A DNA stretch of 17,010 nt from Desulfohalobiaceae bacterium (lineage in GTDB: Bacteria; Desulfobacterota; Desulfovibrionia; Desulfovibrionales; Desulfothermaceae), in contig JAIPER010000026.1 in the NCBI GenBank assembly GCA_021737115.1, positions 1 to 17,010 of the forward strand, given 5' to 3'. This document shows positions 7,976 through 11,716 of the stretch, piece after piece (positions within the stretch are counted from its first letter, which is position 1; each line of letters starts with the position of its first letter). Both the position numbers and the translations under genes were made by a program. The notes below the pieces were generated by a model that did no database searches, was not told where the DNA came from, and was given only the letters and a program-made list of their open reading frames with translations.

Positions 7976-8722
7976 ATGACTGCGATCATCACAAAAAGAC
8001 ACGGGAATGTCGAACTGATCAGGCTGGCCGGGTCCGTAACCAATCCCCTGGGCCCCGAACTGATCACAGAACTGATGCAGGCCCTGGAGACCGTGGAAAA
8101 GGACAGCCGCGGCCTGATCCTCTGCGGTGGGGAGAAATTTTTTTCCATCGGCTTCGATCTGCCCGGACTCTTAAAACTTGACCGCGACGGGATGCGCGAT
8201 TTTTACTCCGGGTTCAACCAGACCCTGTTCAAGCTGCTTACTTTGCCCCTGCCCACCCTGTGCTGCATTGCCGGCCACGCCGTGGCCGGAGGCTGCATCC
8301 TGAGTCTGGGCTGCGATTTCAGAATCGCCGCCTCCGAAAAGACCAAGATCGGCCTCAACGAGATCGTGATCGGGGTTCCGGTCCCACTTTTGGCCGATAT
8401 GCTCCTCAGGCACATCGTGGGCAATCAGGCCGCCACCCACATGATGTACACCGGAGATTTCATCACCTCGTCCGAGGCCGGGACTCTCGGGCTGGTGGAC
8501 GAGACCCTGGCCAGGGAGGAGCTGGAAAACCGGGGGCTGGAAAAGATCCAGCGCTTCGCCACCGCCTCCATGCCCGCCTTTGCCAGGATCAAGGCCAACC
8601 GGGTGCAGGAGATCGCGGACCGTTTCGAACGGCAATTCCCGGCAAGCCTCGAGGCCTTCCTGGATATCTGGTTCAGCCCGAAGACCCGGGAGCTCCTTTT
8701 CAAAGCGGCCGAGAAATTCTAA
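7976..8722 (+). CDS. Crotonase-fold enoyl-CoA hydratase/isomerase, most like delta3-delta2-enoyl-CoA isomerase
   Basis: A 248-residue crotonase-superfamily protein. The two oxyanion-hole segments are visible: FFSIGFDL near 55-62 and AGHAVAGGCIL near 99-109. The active-site region reads KIGLNEIVIGVPVP (124-137). The GLNE pattern with glutamate E129 resembles mitochondrial-type delta3-delta2-enoyl-CoA isomerases (GLNETxLGI) more than classical hydratases, whose second catalytic glutamate region is absent here. It probably shifts a double bond in an enoyl-CoA; the natural substrate is unknown. The ATG at 7976 is preferred over an in-frame ATG at 7847 inside manC because GGGGAG lies just before it and the domain starts there. 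No other fatty-acid gene is nearby. A long hairpin starts 2 nt after its TAA. Confidence 0.85.
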   Translation: MTAIITKRHGNVELIRLAGSVTNPLGPELITELMQALETVEKDSRGLILCGGEKFFSIGFDLPGLLKLDRDGMRDFYSGFNQTLFKLLTLPLPTLCCIAGHAVAGGCILSLGCDFRIAASEKTKIGLNEIVIGVPVPLLADMLLRHIVGNQAATHMMYTGDFITSSEAGTLGLVDETLAREELENRGLEKIQRFATASMPAFARIKANRVQEIADRFERQFPASLEAFLDIWFSPKTRELLFKAAEKF

Positions 8723-8723
8723 T

Positions 8724-8767
8724 ATCCATTTTGCCCCCGGGCCTTGAAGGGCCGGGGCAAAATGGAT
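8724..8767. repeat. Stop-codon-linked long hairpin, family member 1
   Basis: ATCCATTTTGCCCC (8724-8737) is perfectly complementary to GGGGCAAAATGGAT (8754-8767), with an inner GGCC/GGCC stem and a TTGAAG loop. It starts 2 nt after the TAA of the isomerase gene. The T-run precedes and the A-run follows the GC core, the reverse of an intrinsic terminator. Related hairpins lie at 14644-14686 and 15895-15941. Confidence 0.8.
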
Positions 8768-8779
8768 AACATAAAAAAA

Positions 8780-8797
8780 TAATTCAGAGCTCTTTTC
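8780..8797. repeat. Short palindromic repeat family, partial copy
   Basis: TAATTCAGAGCTCTTTTCC (from 8780) matches the reverse complement of the window's right end (17010 back to about 16993, ATTTCAGAGCTCTTTCC) with one T inserted and one substitution. It contains the self-complementary AGAGCTCT. The second half of the palindrome seen in the other copies is not preserved. Confidence 0.35.
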
Positions 8798-8843
8798 CAA
8801 GAACTATATTTTGCAAAAATAGCCTGGTTAAACATTCTTATAT

Positions 8844-9308
8844 ATGCAATATCAAGAAGCCAGACAGGGCAGGATTTTCGTCCTTCGCCTGGAACACGGG
8901 GAAGTCCTGCATGAAGTCATCGAAGCCTTTGCCGGGGAGCAGTCCATCCGGGCCGGAGTCCTGACCATCCTCGGCGGGGTTGACCAGGGAAGCAGACTGG
9001 TGGTCGGGCCAAAAGACGGCGCCGCCAGACCCATTGATCCCATGCAGCAACTGCTGGCCAGACCTCACGAGGCAGTCGGTACCGGGACTCTGTTTCCCGA
9101 TGAATCCGGGAATCCGATCCTTCACCTGCACCTGGCCTGCGGCCGGGAGGATTCCACGATCACCGGATGCAGCAGAGGCGGGGTCAGGGCCTGGCAGATC
9201 CTGGAGGCGGTCCTTATCGAACTCGTGGATTGTCCGGGGCAAAGAGCCCTTGATCGGGATCTCGGGTTCAAGCTTCTCCAATTGCCCAATCCGGCCCCGG
9301 GATCTTAA
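8844..9308 (+). CDS. PPC/DUF296-domain protein
   Basis: A 154-residue protein of the PPC (plants and prokaryotes conserved, DUF296) fold. In plants this domain occurs in AT-hook DNA-binding proteins; bacterial stand-alone versions are trimeric with a putative metal site and no settled function. Supporting segments are an N-terminal FVLRLEHGEVLHEVI, then SIRAGVLTILGGV, then ILHLHLACGRE with H94 and H96. The family usually has a further histidine in a GGH motif after this. Here the corresponding stretch reads TGCSRGGVRAW, so that ligand seems missing. ATG at 8844 has no clear ribosome-binding site, but the domain begins there. The gene appears to stand alone, and its stop codon sits in the loop of a long hairpin. 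Confidence 0.8.
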   Translation: MQYQEARQGRIFVLRLEHGEVLHEVIEAFAGEQSIRAGVLTILGGVDQGSRLVVGPKDGAARPIDPMQQLLARPHEAVGTGTLFPDESGNPILHLHLACGREDSTITGCSRGGVRAWQILEAVLIELVDCPGQRALDRDLGFKLLQLPNPAPGS

Positions 9309-9338
9309 GAATCTTACGATCCGAGGGCCGGATTGGGC
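9284..9338. other. Long hairpin spanning the stop codon of the PPC gene
   Basis: GCCCAATCCGGCCC (9284-9297) is the exact reverse complement of 9325-9338. GGATC (9299-9303) and GATCC (9318-9322) extend the stem inward. The gene's TAA (9306-9308) lies in the loop, so ribosomes finishing translation would have to open it. The right arm ends exactly where the next promoter's -35 box begins. It has no T-run typical of a terminator. Confidence 0.65.
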
Positions 9339-9366
9339 TTGAAAAATTTTCTGGAAAACCTATACT
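9339..9366 (+). promoter_or_regulatory. Sigma70-like promoter for the NtrC-family regulator
   Basis: TTGAAA (9339-9344) and TATACT (9361-9366) are separated by 16 nt, close to consensus. Transcription from about 9373 would give an unusually long leader of about 150 nt before the ATG at 9525. Confidence 0.55.
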
Positions 9367-9414
9367 TATACTTCCGGTCGTCATAAATTGAGGTTTTCAT
9401 TATTCGGAAAACCT
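9353..9414. promoter_or_regulatory. Operator-like GAAAACCT repeats overlapping the promoter
   Basis: GAAAACCT occurs at 9354-9361 and 9407-9414 on the plus strand, and its reverse complement AGGTTTTC at 9391-9398. The last two form a perfect 8-bp inverted repeat with an 8-nt spacer. Both plus-strand copies are preceded by G. The first copy runs from the promoter spacer into the -10 box. The layout suggests a repressor or autoregulation site. Confidence 0.4.
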
Positions 9415-9524
9415 GCTAGTCGATGCTGTACATTTCAGCACCTTGCAATTTATTTCTCCCGTAAGTATCTATTTAATGTCCAAAATTTCCTCCGAAGTAA
9501 ACGATACAGAACGCTGAGTTTCAT

Positions 9525-10898
9525 ATGCTGGCCCATATCCTGATCATAGACGACGAAAAGAATTATCTGCTCCTGCTCGAGACCCTGCTCAGCGAAGATG
9601 GCTATACCATCACCTCTCTCCAGGATCCGGAGCTGGCCCTGGATTACCTGGCGGAGACCGAACTGGATCTCGTGATCACGGACATGAAGATGCCGAAATT
9701 AAACGGGCAGGACGTCCTGGAGCACATCAAGAAACACCAGCCCCACATCCCGGTCTTGATCATGACCGCCTACGGAAGCATCGACGGGGCTGTCCAGGCC
9801 ATGCGCTGCGGGGCCTTCGACTACATCTCCAAGCCGTTTTCCAACGACGAGCTCAAGCTTTCCGTGGACAAGGCCGTCAGGATGAGCAAGGCCAGGCAGC
9901 AGAACCGGATACTGCGGCAAAGCCTGGAGGAATACAACGGCCAAAACAGAATCATCGGCCGCAGTTCGGCCGTCCGCCAGATCCTGGACATGGTCAACAA
10001 GGTCGCTCCGAGCAGCAGCAATGTCTTGATCTCCGGTGAATCCGGAACCGGCAAGGAACTCATCGCCAAGTCCCTGCACTATAATTCAAACCGCAAGGAC
10101 GGTCCTTTTATCTCCTTCAACTGTATGGCCTTCAACCCCGGGGTCCTGGAGAGCGAACTCTTTGGACACGAGAAAGGCTCGTTCACCGGGGCCTCGGGCA
10201 AGAAGAGGGGCAGGTTCGAGACCGCAGACAAAGGCACCCTCTTTCTTGATGAAATCGGGGAGCTCTCCCCTGAACTCCAGGTCAAGCTCTTGCGGGTCCT
10301 GCAGGAACGCTCCTTTGAACGGGTCGGGGGAACCACTCCGATCCAGGTTGACATCAGGCTCCTGGCCGCAACCAACAAAAACCTGCAAAGCGAAGTGGAG
10401 CAGGGCAACTTCCGGGAAGACCTCTTTTACCGCCTGAATGTGGTCAACATCCACATGCCTCCCCTGCGGGAACGGGGGGAGGACATCCCTCTGCTGGCCT
10501 TTCATTTCCTCAATAAATTCTCCGCGCAGAACCAGAAAGAGATCAAAGGCTTTACCCAGGAAGCCATGCAGGCCCTTTCCGCCTACAACTGGCCCGGAAA
10601 CGTCCGCCAACTGGAAAATATCGTGGAGCGAAGCGTGGTCCTCTGCCAGGATAACCTGGTGGGCTATGATGACCTGCCGGCCGAACTCAAGGAAGAAACC
10701 GCCCAGTTCAAAAGCGCGGCTGATCTTCTGCCCACGGAAATAGACCTGGGCGACACCCTGGAAAAGATCGAAGCGGCCCTCATCCGCAGGGCCCTGGCCC
10801 GATGCAACTTTGTCCAGGTCAAGGCGGCGGAAATGCTCGGCCTCTCCAAGAGCCTGCTCCAGTACAAATTGAAGAAATACAACATCTCCGGGAAATGA
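9525..10898 (+). CDS. NtrC-family sigma54-dependent response regulator
   Basis: A 457-residue, three-domain activator. Receiver domain, residues 1-120: acidic pocket D9/D10, phospho-acceptor D53 in TDMKMP, T81, and K103. AAA+ domain, about 142-375: Walker A GESGTGKE (171-178), the sigma54-contacting loop GSFTGA (218-223, serine replacing the usual alanine), and Walker B LFLDEIGE (239-246). A C-terminal Fis-type helix-turn-helix lies at about 415-452 (AAEMLGLSKSLLQYKL). All catalytic residues are present, so it should hydrolyse ATP and remodel sigma54 RNA polymerase after phosphorylation. No histidine kinase gene is adjacent on either side, so partner and target genes cannot be named. The gene has its own promoter with operator-like repeats. 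The ribosome-binding site is weak. Confidence 0.95.
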   Translation: MLAHILIIDDEKNYLLLLETLLSEDGYTITSLQDPELALDYLAETELDLVITDMKMPKLNGQDVLEHIKKHQPHIPVLIMTAYGSIDGAVQAMRCGAFDYISKPFSNDELKLSVDKAVRMSKARQQNRILRQSLEEYNGQNRIIGRSSAVRQILDMVNKVAPSSSNVLISGESGTGKELIAKSLHYNSNRKDGPFISFNCMAFNPGVLESELFGHEKGSFTGASGKKRGRFETADKGTLFLDEIGELSPELQVKLLRVLQERSFERVGGTTPIQVDIRLLAATNKNLQSEVEQGNFREDLFYRLNVVNIHMPPLRERGEDIPLLAFHFLNKFSAQNQKEIKGFTQEAMQALSAYNWPGNVRQLENIVERSVVLCQDNLVGYDDLPAELKEETAQFKSAADLLPTEIDLGDTLEKIEAALIRRALARCNFVQVKAAEMLGLSKSLLQYKLKKYNISGK

Positions 10899-10911
10899 GG
10901 ACAGGGGTCAG

Positions 10912-11024
10912 ATGCCGGAAATGCTGGGATGCTGGAATGCTGGGATGCTGGAATGCTGGAATGCTGGAATGCTGGAATACTGGGATGCTGGAATACTGGG
11001 ATGCTGGAATGCTGGAATGCTGGT
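10912..11024. repeat. Tandem octamer array, ATGCTGGR x 13
   Basis: From 10921 to 11024 there are 13 uninterrupted 8-bp units: eight ATGCTGGA or final-T variants, and others with G at position 8 or A at position 4 (ATACTGGG). A degenerate ATGCCGGA with one extra base precedes them from 10912. It starts 14 nt after the regulator's stop. The unit is not a multiple of three, so all frames are read in turn and no coding role is likely. Slipped-strand length variation is expected. Confidence 0.93.
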
Positions 11025-11040
11025 GAAAGGCAGAGGGTGG

Positions 11041-11079
11041 TCAGTGGTCAGCCCTGCCTCTGGCAGTGCTGACATATAA
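11041..11079. repeat. Duplicated hairpin module, copy 1
   Basis: This direct repeat matches 11481-11519, differing at four of 39 positions. Its core, 11047-11073, is a hairpin: GTCAGC/GCTGAC outer stem, CTGCC/GGCAG inner stem, TCT loop, one internal mismatch. Homology decays over a further 25 or so AT-rich bases. The two copies are 440 nt apart and bracket a 256-nt imperfect palindrome. Confidence 0.85.
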
Positions 11080-11105
11080 TTAATTAATATATTTAAGAAT
11101 ATGGT

Positions 11106-11177
11106 CGGGCTGTTGTGTAATTGGGTTGAAACCCGCAGCCGCCAGTTTGATCAAAAAAGAAACTTTGAGTCACTGGC
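11106..11177. other. Two adjacent smaller hairpins between module and palindrome
   Basis: GGCTG (11108-11112) pairs with CAGCC (11136-11140), enclosing GGGTT/AACCC (11123-11127 with 11130-11134). Immediately after, GCCAGT (11141-11146) pairs with ACTGGC (11172-11177) across a 25-nt loop. Together with the flanking elements these make the region unusually rich in secondary structure for non-coding DNA. Confidence 0.4.
11137..11156. repeat. Direct repeat CCGCC(C)AGYTTGAYCAAAA, copy 1
   Basis: The segment around CCGCCAGTTTGATCAAAA resembles 11686-11705 (CCGCCCAGCTTGACCAAAA), with two substitutions and one inserted C. Each copy lies downstream of one hairpin module, which suggests that two versions of one composite repeat flank the palindrome. 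Confidence 0.35.
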
Positions 11178-11186
11178 ACTCTCTTT

Positions 11187-11442
11187 ACGAACCGGGCGAC
11201 AGGGTTCTCTTGCGCGACCTCGCTGGGAGGTTCTCAGGTTTTCTTAGGCTCGCGAAATGGGGGAAACCGGACCGCGTCTAAGGCTTCAAACCATAAGACT
11301 GCAGAAGATTGTCATTCATGCAACATCAAAGGTTATAGCAGAGCCTAAGAGTCCGGAGGGGGCAGGGATCCCCCATGAGCGAGCCTTAGAAAACCGAGAG
11401 CCGGAAGCGTTTAAGCGCAAGAGAGCCCTGTGACCGGTTCGT
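11187..11442. mobile_element. 256-nt imperfect palindrome (possible MITE-like element or structured RNA)
   Basis: The two halves are imperfect reverse complements over about 100 nt each. ACGAACCGG (11187-11195) pairs with CCGGTTCGT (11434-11442). ACAGGG, CTCTTGCGC, GGTTTTCT and AGGCTCGC of the left arm each find a counterpart in the right arm at matching distance, and ATGGGGGA pairs further in. The apex is about 11290-11330. No ORF inside is convincing. Long degenerate inverted repeats without coding capacity are typical of decayed miniature transposable elements, but no target-site duplication was identified. A structured RNA is the alternative. Confidence 0.5.
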
Positions 11443-11480
11443 ATTATTCCGAATTCTTAACCCATGTTTCATATGAGTAG

Positions 11481-11519
11481 TCAGAAGTCAGCCCTGCCTC
11501 TGGCAGTGCTGACATGTAA
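11481..11519. repeat. Duplicated hairpin module, copy 2
   Basis: Second copy of the module at 11041-11079, same orientation. The hairpin core at 11487-11513 is identical to copy 1 base for base. Perfect retention of the core with decay on both sides suggests either recent duplication or selection on the hairpin. Confidence 0.85.
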
Positions 11520-11546
11520 CTATTGAATATTTATAAAGATAAACGG

Positions 11547-11563
11547 AAGAACTTTAAGTTCTT
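11547..11563. promoter_or_regulatory. 17-bp perfect palindrome upstream of the helicase gene
   Basis: AAGAACTT-T-AAGTTCTT is a perfect palindrome around position 11555. It could be a dimeric regulator site. It lies about 150 nt before the helicase start, but I could not identify a convincing promoter beside it. Confidence 0.35.
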
Positions 11564-11685
11564 GTTGCGAAAAGAAAATAATCATCTGCCGTCCCTGCCT
11601 TCGTCCCAATAATCAAGCGACCGCAGGGAGCGGTTGTTTCAAAACAAATCCGAAGCTTCACGCGAGCAAGGCCGCTGGCCTGCCG

Positions 11686-11705
11686 ACCGCCCAGCTTGAC
11701 CAAAA
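11686..11705. repeat. Direct repeat CCGCC(C)AGYTTGAYCAAAA, copy 2, abutting the helicase start
   Basis: Matches 11137-11156. Its TTG at 11696 is the alternative helicase start, and the ATG at 11717 lies 12 nt beyond its end. CAAAACAAAT occurs just after it and again about 65 nt upstream (near 11640). The repeat therefore occupies the place where a promoter or ribosome-binding site would be expected. Confidence 0.35.
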
Positions 11706-11716
11706 CAAATCTCCGC

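Noticed and set aside
8724..8767. Classical bidirectional intrinsic terminator
   Set aside because: The T-run lies before and the A-run after the GC core on both strands, and no T-run follows the hairpin, so the standard mechanism does not apply.
8811..8842. Sigma70 or sigma54 promoter for the PPC gene at TTGCAA
   Set aside because: No -10 box at a suitable distance, and no GG at -24; I could not support either.
9430..9452. Sigma54 (-24/-12) promoter upstream of the regulator (TTTCAGCACCTTGCA)
   Set aside because: The GCAC and TTGC parts are separated by only 1 nt where 5 are needed, and the GG of the -24 element is absent.
10802..11026. ORF with repeating GMLECWNAGML residues
   Set aside because: It is the octamer array read through; an 8-bp unit cycles through frames and the ORF starts inside the regulator gene in the wrong frame.
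10912..11519. CRISPR array
   Set aside because: The octamer array has no spacers, and the two hairpin modules are only two copies, 440 nt apart.
11041..11519. Intact insertion sequence
   Set aside because: There is no transposase-like ORF in the bracketed 400 nt and no identifiable target-site duplication; at most a non-autonomous or decayed element.
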